Assembly (NCBI GenBank): GCA_035693805.1
Contig: DASSGA010000232.1
Coordinates: forward strand, 1-6,809
DNA: 6,809 bases
Source of the DNA: Kaftiobacterium sp035693805
GTDB taxonomy: Bacteria > Sysuimicrobiota > Sysuimicrobiia > Sysuimicrobiales > Kaftiobacteriaceae
Direction of reading: 5' to 3'
How positions within the stretch are numbered: position 1 is the first letter of the stretch; each line of letters begins with the position of its first letter. This document shows positions 1 through 6,438 of this stretch, piece after piece. The translations under genes were made by a program, and so were the position numbers. The notes beneath the pieces were generated by a model that was not told the origin of the DNA, searched no databases, and was given only the letters and a program-made list of their open reading frames with translations.

Positions 1-327
1 GATGGCCCGCGCATCCAGCAGGATCGTGAAGCGGATGACCTGCGGCCGCAGCACGCCCATGATCGACCCCGTGGCCAGCTCCGCTTCACCCCGGAGCTGC
101 TCACGGTTGTGCGCCGGGGTGTGGGTTGAGCGGTAGAGCACCGCGTCCCAGGCGATGTCGATCTCGCGCCGGTCCCGCGAGACGCGGACCGCGCGCACGG
201 TGCCCTCGCCGAGCACGTTCTGGGCCAGATTTCTGGCAATGACCTCCGGGCGAGGTGTCTCCTGCGCCGGAGCCTCCGTGGTGCCGGCCAGCACGACCGC
301 GGCGAGGAGCAGCACCACCCAGAGCAT
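1..327 (-). CDS. Partial secreted protein of unknown function (N-terminal 109 residues)
   Basis: An open frame runs from ATG at 327 to the left window edge with no stop, so the C-terminus is missing. The first ~22 residues (MLWVVLLLAAVVLAGTTEAPAQ) look like a Sec signal peptide: a hydrophobic core followed by an Ala-Pro-Ala type cleavage region, with no lipobox cysteine. The mature part starts ETPRPEVIARNLAQNVLGEG and continues with alternating charged and hydrophobic stretches (VRAVRVSRDRREIDIAWDAVLY) that look like beta-strands. A purine run (GGGGAAAAGG) lies about 8 nt upstream of the start and serves as ribosome binding site. The gene diverges from the ExoD-family gene. I do not recognise the family. 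The frame is preferred over the longer overlapping minus-strand frame (625-101) because it has a signal peptide, an SD and a natural composition. Confidence 0.62.
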   Translation of the reverse strand, partial: MLWVVLLLAAVVLAGTTEAPAQETPRPEVIARNLAQNVLGEGTVRAVRVSRDRREIDIAWDAVLYRSTHTPAHNREQLRGEAELATGSIMGVLRPQVIRFTILLDARAI

Positions 328-443
328 CGTGCTGACCTTTTCCCCGTGCCGGGGGGAGACTCCTGTGACGCCTGAGACGGCTTCCCCGGATGACCGCTCC
401 CGCAGGGGCCAGCCCCGTTCCTCGTGGAACTCTCCAATCCACG

Positions 444-1049
444 ATGATCGCCCGCTCCGAGGTCGAGCCGCTGTCGACCATCCTCGCGCAGACGATCGCC
501 GACGAGATCGTGACGCTCGGCGAACTCCTCGACCGCATGGCCCGCCGCGGGTTCGGCCTGCTCATGATCGTTCTCGCCTTGCCGACGATGATCCCGATCC
601 TGCCGCCGGGATCCTCCGCGGTCATCGGCCTCCTCTACATCATCCTCGCCGTGCAGATGCTCATCGGTCTGGACCAGCCGTGGCTGCCCCTGCGGGCGCG
701 GCGTTACCGGCTGAGCCCCCGCGCCGTGGTGGCCTTGCGGCATCGCGGCGTCCCCGTCGTCCGCCGGATTGAGCGCTACTCGCGGCCCCGGCCGCTCTTC
801 GTGGACGACCGGATCGCGGCGCGTGCCGTGGCGCTGGGCGTTCTGGTGCTTGGCGTCGTGCTATTCTTCCCTCTGCCGTTCCTGAACACCGTCCCGGCGC
901 TGGCCGTCCTCCTCCTCGGTATCGGCCTGCTGAACCGGGACAGCGTCTTCCTGCTTGCCGGGTTCCTCCTCACGACGGTCGTCGTGCTCATCATCGTGTT
1001 CGGGCTGAGCACCCTATACGGACTATTCAACCGGCTGTTCGGGCTGTAG
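444..1049 (+). CDS. ExoD-family integral membrane protein
   Basis: A 201-aa membrane protein of the ExoD family (exopolysaccharide synthesis protein ExoD, named after a Rhizobium gene affecting exopolysaccharide and alkali tolerance; biochemical role unknown). The N-terminal cytoplasmic helix LGELLDRMARRGFGLL (25-40) leads into hydrophobic segments at about 37-54 and 57-75. A basic cytoplasmic loop with RRYRLS and RRIERYSRPRP (about 83-117) follows, then hydrophobic segments near 127-145, 148-165 and 167-190. The family-typical stretch PLPFLNTVPALAVLLLGIGL (143-162) followed by LNRDS is clear. Length matches the family (about 190-210 aa). An in-frame ATG at 390 would add 18 Pro/Ala/Ser-rich residues that do not look like ExoD; neither start has a good SD, so the start is uncertain. 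It is followed after 3 nt by the oxidoreductase gene, so the two are probably cotranscribed, although no functional link is evident. Confidence 0.85.
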   Translation: MIARSEVEPLSTILAQTIADEIVTLGELLDRMARRGFGLLMIVLALPTMIPILPPGSSAVIGLLYIILAVQMLIGLDQPWLPLRARRYRLSPRAVVALRHRGVPVVRRIERYSRPRPLFVDDRIAARAVALGVLVLGVVLFFPLPFLNTVPALAVLLLGIGLLNRDSVFLLAGFLLTTVVVLIIVFGLSTLYGLFNRLFGL

Positions 1050-1052
1050 GGG

Positions 1053-2039
1053 ATGTCCGGGCGGCTGCGGTGGGGCATCCTCGGCGGGGCCTCGATCGCC
1101 GTGCGGCGCGTCATGCCCGCGATCGCCCGTTCCCGGGCCGGCACGCTCTACGCCGTGGCGAGCCGGGACCGACGCCGTGCGGAGGAGATCGCCGGCCGGT
1201 TCGGCATCCCTCACGTCTACGGCGCGTACGAGGCGCTGCTCGCCGACCGCGAGGTCGACGCGGTCTACATCCCGCTCCCGAACAACCTGCACCGACCCTG
1301 GACGGAGCGCGCGGCGGCGGCGGGCAAGCATGTGCTCTGCGAGAAACCACTCGGGGTTACCGCAGAGGACGCGGCGGCGATGGTGGACGCCTGCGCGCGT
1401 GCGGGCGTCGTCCTGCTGGAAGCGTTCATGTACCGCTTTCATCCCCAGATCGAGCGCCTGCAGGAGCTGCTTCGCGCCGGGGCGATCGGCGACCCGTGGC
1501 TGGTCCGCGCGGCCTTCACGTTCGGCGTCGTGGAGACCGCGAACATCCGCCTCGAGGCGGCCCTCGGCGGCGGCGGGCTGCTGGACGTCGGCTGTTACTG
1601 CGTGAACATCAGCCGGCTCATCCTGGGGGAACCCCGCACCGCGTTCGCCTCAGCGGACTATGAGCGCGACGTGGATGTGCGGCTGGCCGGCGCCCTGCGC
1701 TTCCCCGGAAACCAGATGGCGCTGGTGGACTGCGGGCTGCGCACGCCGTACCGGCAGATGTGCGAGGTCGTCGGTCGGGACGGCGCCGTCATGCTGCCGC
1801 GACCCTTCCAGCCTGAGGAAGAGCCGGCCGAGCTCGTCATCTGCCGCTCGCGCGGGCAGCCGGAGGAACGCGTCGAGGTGGCGGGGACGAACCAGTACGT
1901 GCGGATGATCGACCACTTCGGCGGCGTGGTCGCGGGCGAGCCGGCGCGCTACCCGCCGGAGGAAGCGATTGCCAACATGCGGGTCCTGGATGCGCTGCGC
2001 CGCGCCGCCCGGACGGGCGCCCCCGCCGACGTCGGGTAG
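1053..2039 (+). CDS. Gfo/Idh/MocA-family NAD(P)-dependent oxidoreductase
   Basis: A 328-aa cytoplasmic dehydrogenase. Residues 5-16 (LRWGILGGASIA) form the first strand and glycine turn of the Rossmann NAD(P)-binding fold, and the end of the second strand is near ASRDR (36-40). VDAVYIPLPNNLH (68-80) and KHVLCEKPLGVT (92-103) are the classical family segments; Lys98 in the EKP motif is the expected catalytic/cofactor-binding lysine. MYRFHPQ (126-132), which opens the substrate domain, and GGGGLLDVGCYCVN (172-185) resemble the glucose-fructose oxidoreductase / D-xylose dehydrogenase / trans-dihydrodiol dehydrogenase branch, with Asp178 and Tyr182 in the catalytic helix positions. The probable role is oxidation or reduction of a sugar, inositol or related hydroxy compound; the substrate cannot be assigned. 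Length is normal. The start is fixed by the Rossmann strand. The AGGGG immediately before ATG is unusually close for an SD, so translation may be coupled to the upstream gene. Confidence 0.93.
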   Translation: MSGRLRWGILGGASIAVRRVMPAIARSRAGTLYAVASRDRRRAEEIAGRFGIPHVYGAYEALLADREVDAVYIPLPNNLHRPWTERAAAAGKHVLCEKPLGVTAEDAAAMVDACARAGVVLLEAFMYRFHPQIERLQELLRAGAIGDPWLVRAAFTFGVVETANIRLEAALGGGGLLDVGCYCVNISRLILGEPRTAFASADYERDVDVRLAGALRFPGNQMALVDCGLRTPYRQMCEVVGRDGAVMLPRPFQPEEEPAELVICRSRGQPEERVEVAGTNQYVRMIDHFGGVVAGEPARYPPEEAIANMRVLDALRRAARTGAPADVG

Positions 2040-2103
2040 CGGGAAGCGCGGGCAGGGAACACTCGTATACAGGGATGACTCCTTTAGCGAGCGGAGGATG
2101 GCC

Positions 2104-2454
2104 ATGACCGAGCTGGCGCACCAGAAGTGCGTGGCCTGCAGGGGCGGCGAGCCGCCGATGTCAGACGCGGAGATCGCGCAGATGAAGGCGCACGTGCCGG
2201 ACTGGCAGGTCGTCGAGCACGACGGCATCAAGCGCCTGCAGCGCGTCTTCACGTTCGAGAACTTCGTGAAGGCGCTGGACTTCACGAACCGCGTCGGAAC
2301 GATCGCCGAAGAGGAAGGCCACCACCCGGCCATCCTCACGGAGTGGGGCAAGGTCGCCGTGACCTGGTGGACCCACAAGATCCGCGGCCTCCACCGCAAC
2401 GACTTCATCATGGCGGCGAAGGCCGACCGATTGTACCTGCCCTCCCGCGCCTAA
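2104..2454 (+). CDS. phhB: Pterin-4a-carbinolamine dehydratase (PCD/DCoH family)
   Basis: A 116-aa protein of the PCD family, which dehydrates 4a-hydroxytetrahydropterin during recycling of the pterin cofactor of aromatic amino acid hydroxylases. The N-terminus has the Cys-rich lead common in bacterial members (KCVACRGGEPPMSDAEI, Cys9 and Cys12). The domain continues with W35, FTFENFVKALDFTNRVG (49-65) and the active-site motif EEEGHHP (69-75, His73/His74). WGKVAVTWWTHKIRGLHRND (81-100) carries the third family histidine (His91) and the conserved Asp100. Length is typical. GGAGG at 2093-2097 is optimally spaced (6 nt) for ATG 2104 but abuts the alternative ATG at 2098, so 2104 is chosen. No phenylalanine hydroxylase is next to it. 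The stop TAA overlaps the stop of the convergent exporter gene. The symbol is given by family only. Confidence 0.95.
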   Translation: MTELAHQKCVACRGGEPPMSDAEIAQMKAHVPDWQVVEHDGIKRLQRVFTFENFVKALDFTNRVGTIAEEEGHHPAILTEWGKVAVTWWTHKIRGLHRNDFIMAAKADRLYLPSRA

Positions 2455-3209
2455 GGCCGCAGCGCGCGCAGGAGGAGGTTCAGCGAGCTCGCCAGGACGA
2501 GCAGCAGGACCGCGCGGCGGAACGCCACGGCGCTGAGCCGGTCCTGTACCCAGAACCCCAGGCGCGTGCCGACCAGCGCGGGCACGCACGCGGCCAGCGC
2601 GTACAGCGCGAGCGACAGCGTGTACAGGCCCATCCGGTAGTAGGTGACCACCTGCGTCAGGCCCCCGAGCAAGAACGACGCGGTGAGCCAGAAGACGAAG
2701 ACCCGCTTCTCCACCCCCAGGGAGTGGATGTAGGCCGCGATGAGCGGCGCGAAGATGCCCGTCGTCCCCCCCATCACGCCCGAGACGAGTCCCACGAGCG
2801 GCCCCGCGTACGACTGCGCGCGGGAGGAGATCGTCGGAACGAGATCGAGCAGGCTGGTCACCGCGAAGAGCAGGCCCGTCGCGCCCACGGCGAGGGCGAT
2901 CCACCGCGGATCGAGCGTGCCGAGCAGCCGAGCGCCGGCGATCGTGCCCGCGATAACGCCAAGCAGCAGCCCCCCGAAGCGCCGGAGGTCCTCCCGGGTC
3001 CCGCCCCCGCGCAGGAGGATGGCGAAGTTCGTGGCAATCACCGGGATGGCGATGAGCAAGACCGCGCTGCGCGCGCCGATCAGGTTGGCGGCGATGGGGA
3101 CGGAGATGAGCGGGAAGCCAAACCCGAGCGCGCTCTTCACCGCGGCGGCGAACGTCACCACGATGAGCACGGCGGCGAAGGCTGCGTTCAGGCCGAGGGC
3201 CGGTTCCAC
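2451..3209 (-). CDS. TauE/SafE (TSUP) family membrane exporter
   Basis: A 252-aa polytopic inner-membrane protein of the TauE/SafE (4-toluene sulfonate uptake permease) family. Members move sulfite, sulfoacetate, other organosulfur anions or other small anions. Two family repeats are visible: SALGFGFPLISVPIA (26-40) and SGVMGGTTGIFAPLIAAY (143-160), both with the Gly-rich helix break followed by proline. Hydrophobic segments lie near 9-27, 34-66, 79-95, 103-121, 135-160, 171-186, 196-213 and 230-247, consistent with about eight membrane spans. It begins with GTG, one base after the TGA of the C45 gene, so translation is probably coupled; GGAG about 14 nt upstream is a poor SD. It is the last gene of the four-gene operon, suggesting transport of a substrate or product of the upstream acyl-transfer enzymes. 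Substrate unknown. Confidence 0.9.
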   Translation of the reverse strand: MEPALGLNAAFAAVLIVVTFAAAVKSALGFGFPLISVPIAANLIGARSAVLLIAIPVIATNFAILLRGGGTREDLRRFGGLLLGVIAGTIAGARLLGTLDPRWIALAVGATGLLFAVTSLLDLVPTISSRAQSYAGPLVGLVSGVMGGTTGIFAPLIAAYIHSLGVEKRVFVFWLTASFLLGGLTQVVTYYRMGLYTLSLALYALAACVPALVGTRLGFWVQDRLSAVAFRRAVLLLVLASSLNLLLRALRP

Positions 3210-3210
3210 G

Positions 3211-4335
3211 TCAGTGCAGGGCGATCTCCACGTAGGGGGTCGTGCACGGCGCGCCGCCGGCGACGTAGAAGCGTCCGGCCGTGAGGTCCTCGATCACGGA
3301 GACCACCGATTCCACGCGCTCTTCCTCCGGCAGCGCGGTGTTGGGGTGCCGGCACACCGAGTCCGGATGGCCGTGGTGATCGCGCAGGATCGCCATGATC
3401 GTCTCCGCGTACAGGGACCGGCGCCGGGCGCCCTGCGTGAGCAGCTCGCGCATCCGCTCGGCGCGCTGATAGGTTGAGGTCTTCTCCTCGGCCAGGGGTT
3501 GCCACACCCCGAGGCGCTTCGGATCGACGAAGTGGTTGGCGTGCACGAGCACGCCGTCCACCGGGGCGAGCGCGCAGGTGGCCTCCGGCGCCGCCTCGAT
3601 GTCCACCACTTCCGCTCTGCCGTTGGCCTGCCCGATGAGGAAGTTCGCCGAGCACGAGCGCAGGTCGTCCGTCACCACCCGGACGGCGTCGCGCAGGGTC
3701 CTGGCGTGCAAGATCCGCCAGGTGCGCACGTGGAAGGGCGTGCGCAGCGCGGACCAGTCGTCGCGGGAGCTGAGCAGCCCGTTGATCACGAGCCCCAAGC
3801 CGTGCGAGTTCATCCCGATCTTCCCGCCCACGATCCCGGCCTCGGTGAAGGCGGCCAGACAGGTCCCGTCGGGATCCGCCCGGCGCAGGACGACCCCGCG
3901 CACGGCGGGGAACCAGTCCCAGTTCTGCCCCAGGTACAGGTGGCCGTCGGCGGAGACGTCCGGCGTCACCGCGAAAGCGGTGCAGCCCCCCGCGGGGATG
4001 CCGTGCGGCAGCGCGGCGGTCTGATTGATGCTGGAGTACTGGCTGTAAAGGATCTCGTATCGGGCGTTCAGCACCGCGATGTCATCGAGGGCGATCCCGG
4101 CGCCCTCGGCGACGCCGCGCATCGCCTCCCCATACGCCGGCTCGACCCGGTCGATCACCGCGAGGTACATCCGCCCCCGCTCGCGTGTCTGCTCTGGCGT
4201 GAGGCGGGCCTCGCGCTGGAAGCGATCGAAGTAGATGCGGACGTTCTCGGCGATCGCCTCCCCGGCCGCGCGGCCCTGGGCGACGCCGTCGTCGTGGCTG
4301 TGACCCGGAAGATCGACGACGGGGAGGGCAGGCAT
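3211..4335 (-). CDS. C45-family autoproteolytic acyltransferase/hydrolase (isopenicillin N acyltransferase-like)
   Basis: A 374-aa Ntn-hydrolase of peptidase family C45 (AAT/IAT type). These are made as proenzymes that self-cleave before a cysteine, which becomes the N-terminal nucleophile for amide hydrolysis or acyl transfer. The N-terminus PVVDLPG (5-11), the Gly/Arg element GVAQGRAAGEAIAENVRIY (17-35) and LDDIAVLNARYEI (83-95) are typical of the pro-part. The processing site is GGCTAFAV (116-123), with cleavage expected between Gly117 and Cys118. GQNWDW (136-141), MNSHGLGLVINGL (175-187), NFLIG (231-235), HANHF (265-269) and STYQRAERM (287-295) are conserved family landmarks. The start at 4335 is preceded by GGAGGG with good spacing and gives the usual family N-terminus. 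An alternative ATG at 4371 would overlap the previous stop as ATGA and add 12 residues. Whether the enzyme is a hydrolase or an acyltransferase, and on which amide, is not known. Confidence 0.88.
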   Translation of the reverse strand: MPALPVVDLPGHSHDDGVAQGRAAGEAIAENVRIYFDRFQREARLTPEQTRERGRMYLAVIDRVEPAYGEAMRGVAEGAGIALDDIAVLNARYEILYSQYSSINQTAALPHGIPAGGCTAFAVTPDVSADGHLYLGQNWDWFPAVRGVVLRRADPDGTCLAAFTEAGIVGGKIGMNSHGLGLVINGLLSSRDDWSALRTPFHVRTWRILHARTLRDAVRVVTDDLRSCSANFLIGQANGRAEVVDIEAAPEATCALAPVDGVLVHANHFVDPKRLGVWQPLAEEKTSTYQRAERMRELLTQGARRRSLYAETIMAILRDHHGHPDSVCRHPNTALPEEERVESVVSVIEDLTAGRFYVAGGAPCTTPYVEIALH

Positions 4336-4367
4336 GAGTCCCTCCATTCGCGCTGCGGGAACTGAAC

Positions 4368-5351
4368 TCATGCCCGCTCGGTCCTCAGGAAGTCGATCCA
4401 CGCCGGCTGCCGGACGAAACCCAGCTTCGTGTTGATCGCCAGCATCGGCGCGTTCTTGCTGCTGTTGAACGTCCGGATCTCCCGGTAGCCCATGATCTGC
4501 GCGTACTCCACCGTGCGCACTTTGAGCGCCGTGGCGATGCCGTGACCCCGGTACTCGGGGTGCACCGCGGTCAGGTGCTGCCACAGCACGCCCGGGCCGG
4601 CGTCGTAGCGTTGCAGGACGCTCTCCCCGATGTAGAGGTCGCCCATCTTCGCCAGGAAGTAGGCGTCCGGCAGCGCCCGCGGGCTGCGCACCTCATCCTC
4701 GACCCACCGCTCGAACCGCGGCGGTGTCGGCAGATCCGGGTCGGAGTGCGGCGTGCCGATGTCGAGCGCGCAGTGGGACTGGTACACCGCGGCGAGACGG
4801 TTCGCGTCGGCCCGAAGTTCATCCTTGAGCGTCGTGATCACGGCCCCCGCCGCCTCCGCCCGCCGGGCATACCCCGCGAACGGCCTGAGGTCCACGGCCG
4901 CGACCGGGAGGCGGGACTCGAAGGTGCGCGAGTGCTCCTCGAAGCCGAAGCGCCGGAGGAACGCGACCACGTGCCCGTGATCCTCCCGGGCCCACGACTT
5001 CGATCGTGTCGCACCGCGCTCCCCCAGCCGGCGAAGCAGGTGCGTCAGCATGGTGGTCCCGATCCCTCTGCGGTGGGCCTGGGGATGGACGGCGGCGTAG
5101 ACGTGATACTTGTCCGGATGGAACGACCACCACACGTGGCTCCAGAAACCGTAGGCCATCACCTGGCCTCGCTCTTCGGCGACGATCCACTCCCGGCTGA
5201 ACCGCCGCTCATCGAACCGGGCGTACTGGTCGCGGGTCTCCTGTGCGGTGTGGGGCTCATCCGGGAAGTTGGCCGTGGCGATCTCGGCGACGGCCCCAAA
5301 GTCGCCGTCCCGGAGGGGGCGGATCTCGACCTGCTCTGCGATGTGCGCCAT
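4368..5351 (-). CDS. Tandem-GNAT N-acetyltransferase 2
   Basis: A 327-aa protein with two GCN5-related N-acetyltransferase domains, an arrangement shared with mycothiol synthase MshD and many uncharacterised acetyltransferases. In the N-terminal domain (about 8-148) the acetyl-CoA pyrophosphate loop is HRRGIG (93-98), preceded by the strand YHVYAAVHP (82-90) and followed by FLRRFGFEE (131-139). In the C-terminal domain (about 172-323) the loop is YRGHGIA (267-273), preceded by LTAVHPE and followed by TALKVRTVEYA and PMLAINTKLGF (302-312), a well-formed motif A/B. The C-terminal domain therefore looks catalytically competent. The start has a near-perfect SD (AGGAGGA, 5357-5363, 5-nt spacer) that overlaps the stop of the upstream paralogue. 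The stop touches the alternative start of the C45 gene. An MshD function is not supported beyond architecture, because no other mycothiol gene is present. The acceptor substrate is unknown. Confidence 0.93.
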   Translation of the reverse strand: MAHIAEQVEIRPLRDGDFGAVAEIATANFPDEPHTAQETRDQYARFDERRFSREWIVAEERGQVMAYGFWSHVWWSFHPDKYHVYAAVHPQAHRRGIGTTMLTHLLRRLGERGATRSKSWAREDHGHVVAFLRRFGFEEHSRTFESRLPVAAVDLRPFAGYARRAEAAGAVITTLKDELRADANRLAAVYQSHCALDIGTPHSDPDLPTPPRFERWVEDEVRSPRALPDAYFLAKMGDLYIGESVLQRYDAGPGVLWQHLTAVHPEYRGHGIATALKVRTVEYAQIMGYREIRTFNSSKNAPMLAINTKLGFVRQPAWIDFLRTERA

Positions 5352-5361
5352 CGACGTCCTC

Positions 5362-6345
5362 CTAGAACTCCTTGATGAAGGTGATCCAGGCCGGCCGGCG
5401 CGCGAAGCCGAACTTCACGTTGATCGCCAGCATGGGCGTGTTGTTGATCTCGTTCCAGGTGCGGATCTCCCGCACGCCATGGTCCCGTGCGTATTCCACC
5501 GTCTTCACTTTGAGCGCGGTGGCGATGTGCCGGCCGCGGAACGCGCGCCGCACTCCGGTCAGCCCCTGGTGCAGGTAGTCGCCGGCCTGCGGCTTGAACA
5601 GGCTGCTCAGCCCCGCATACGCACCGTCGACCACGGCCAGGAAGAAGGCGTCGGTGATCGCCCACGGGGCGTCGACGGCGTGCTCCTGCCACAGCGTGTA
5701 ACTGAGGGGTGTGGCCACGTCGTCCGGCGGCCGCGGGATGTCCTGTGCGATCTCGACCTCCATGGCATGGATGCGAGCGGGATTCGCCTCGTCCTTCGCC
5801 CGTTCGTCCGCCAGCGTGGTGATGGTGACGCCGCTCTGACGAGCGCGAGCGAGATAGGGCCTGAACCGGTCGAAGTCGAACGTCCCGACCGCGAGACGCG
5901 ACTCCCACGAGCGCATCGTCTCCCGGAATCCACGGCGGGTGACGAACGCGATGCCCTCCGCCATCGACTCCCAGACCTGGGTCTTGACCGAGATGGCCTG
6001 GTAGCCTCGCAGGGCCTCCTCGAGACGTGCCCACAGCGCGCTGCCGATCCCGCGGCGCTGGTGCGCCGGGCTGACGCGGACCTCCATCCCGAACTTCCGG
6101 GGATGGTACGCCCAGGCCGCGTTCCAGAGGCCCGCGAACCCCACGACCTCGCCGGTCCCCGGATCCCCCGCCACGTAGCGCTCGTTCACGCACTTCGGGT
6201 CGTAATGCTCGTCATCGTAGCGAAACTCGTCCACGGTGCTCAGCCGGTCGGGGAACACCGCGTTGGCGACGGCGACGACGCCGGGGTAATCGCGGGCGTC
6301 GAAGCGGCGGATCACCGTCGCCGTGCCGATCTGTTGAGTCTCCAT
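5362..6345 (-). CDS. Tandem-GNAT N-acetyltransferase 1
   Basis: A 327-aa double-GNAT protein, paralogous to and exactly as long as the next gene. The N-terminal domain (about 10-150) has the strand FGMEVRVSP (85-93), the CoA loop HQRRGIG (95-101) and FVTRRGFRE (134-142). The C-terminal domain (about 173-325) has LTGVRRAFRGRHIA (262-275), TALKVKTVEYA and PMLAINVKFGF (304-314). Over 63 residues of the C-terminal domain, 40 are identical to the second gene by my count, while the N-terminal halves have diverged much more. In this copy the C-terminal CoA loop reads RGRHIA, with His where a second Gly is usual, which might weaken CoA binding. ATG 6345 is chosen over the upstream in-frame ATG at 6414 because GGAGGGAG (6351-6358) sits 5 nt away; the longer form would be read through the leader hairpin. 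It is the first gene of the operon and lies directly behind the predicted attenuator. Confidence 0.93.
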   Translation of the reverse strand: METQQIGTATVIRRFDARDYPGVVAVANAVFPDRLSTVDEFRYDDEHYDPKCVNERYVAGDPGTGEVVGFAGLWNAAWAYHPRKFGMEVRVSPAHQRRGIGSALWARLEEALRGYQAISVKTQVWESMAEGIAFVTRRGFRETMRSWESRLAVGTFDFDRFRPYLARARQSGVTITTLADERAKDEANPARIHAMEVEIAQDIPRPPDDVATPLSYTLWQEHAVDAPWAITDAFFLAVVDGAYAGLSSLFKPQAGDYLHQGLTGVRRAFRGRHIATALKVKTVEYARDHGVREIRTWNEINNTPMLAINVKFGFARRPAWITFIKEF

Positions 6346-6357
6346 CGTATCTCCCTC
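6346..6357 (-). promoter_or_regulatory. Ribosome binding site of tandem-GNAT gene 1
   Basis: GGAGGGAG on the minus strand (6358 to 6351) with a 5-nt spacer to ATG 6345. This site decides the start: the upstream in-frame ATG at 6414 has no comparable SD and would translate the terminator hairpin. Confidence 0.85.
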
Positions 6358-6372
6358 CACCAGATTCGTATG

Positions 6373-6411
6373 AAAAGCAGAAGGCGCAGAGCTCACTGCC
6401 GCTCTGCGCCT
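6373..6411 (-). terminator. Leader hairpin with U-rich tail (predicted attenuator terminator)
   Basis: On the minus strand there is a perfect 11-bp inverted repeat: AGGCGCAGAGC (6411-6401), an 8-nt loop (6400-6393) and GCTCTGCGCCT (6392-6382). It is followed by TCTGCTTTTC (6381-6372). The stem is GC-rich and the tail is moderately U-rich, so this fits an intrinsic terminator read in the operon direction. It lies after the operon promoter and about 37 nt before the first structural start. It is therefore placed to terminate transcripts before the operon rather than to end an upstream gene. On the plus strand the hairpin has no T-run behind it, so that orientation is unlikely. Confidence 0.6.
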
Positions 6412-6438
6412 CATCAGCGTCGAGAATCCGGGGGAGAC

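Noticed and set aside
417..430. Small inverted repeat GTTCC/GGAAC upstream of the ExoD gene
   Set aside because: Only 5-bp arms with a tetraloop; expected by chance in GC-rich sequence.
101..625. Minus-strand 174-codon frame at the left end
   Set aside because: Basic, Arg-rich and unlike any protein family. It conflicts with the signal-peptide-bearing frame 327-1 and with the ExoD gene.
2040..2103. Promoter before the carbinolamine dehydratase gene (TATACA near 2067)
   Set aside because: No matching -35 at proper distance; the evidence is too weak to list.
2127..3284. Long plus-strand open frame (385 codons) across the dehydratase and the exporter
   Set aside because: Very rich in Arg, Glu, Gly, His and Gln, with no fold-like pattern. 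It is antisense to the clear TauE/SafE gene and is a by-product of GC-rich codon usage.
3499..4365. Plus-strand open frames antisense to the C45 and GNAT genes (also 4542-5375)
   Set aside because: Antisense shadows with low-complexity Arg/Val/Gly/Pro composition and no SD.
5159..6193. Minus-strand open frame of 344 codons overlapping both GNAT genes
   Set aside because: Arg/Gly/Pro-rich translation in a different frame of two well-supported acetyltransferase genes, with no domain.
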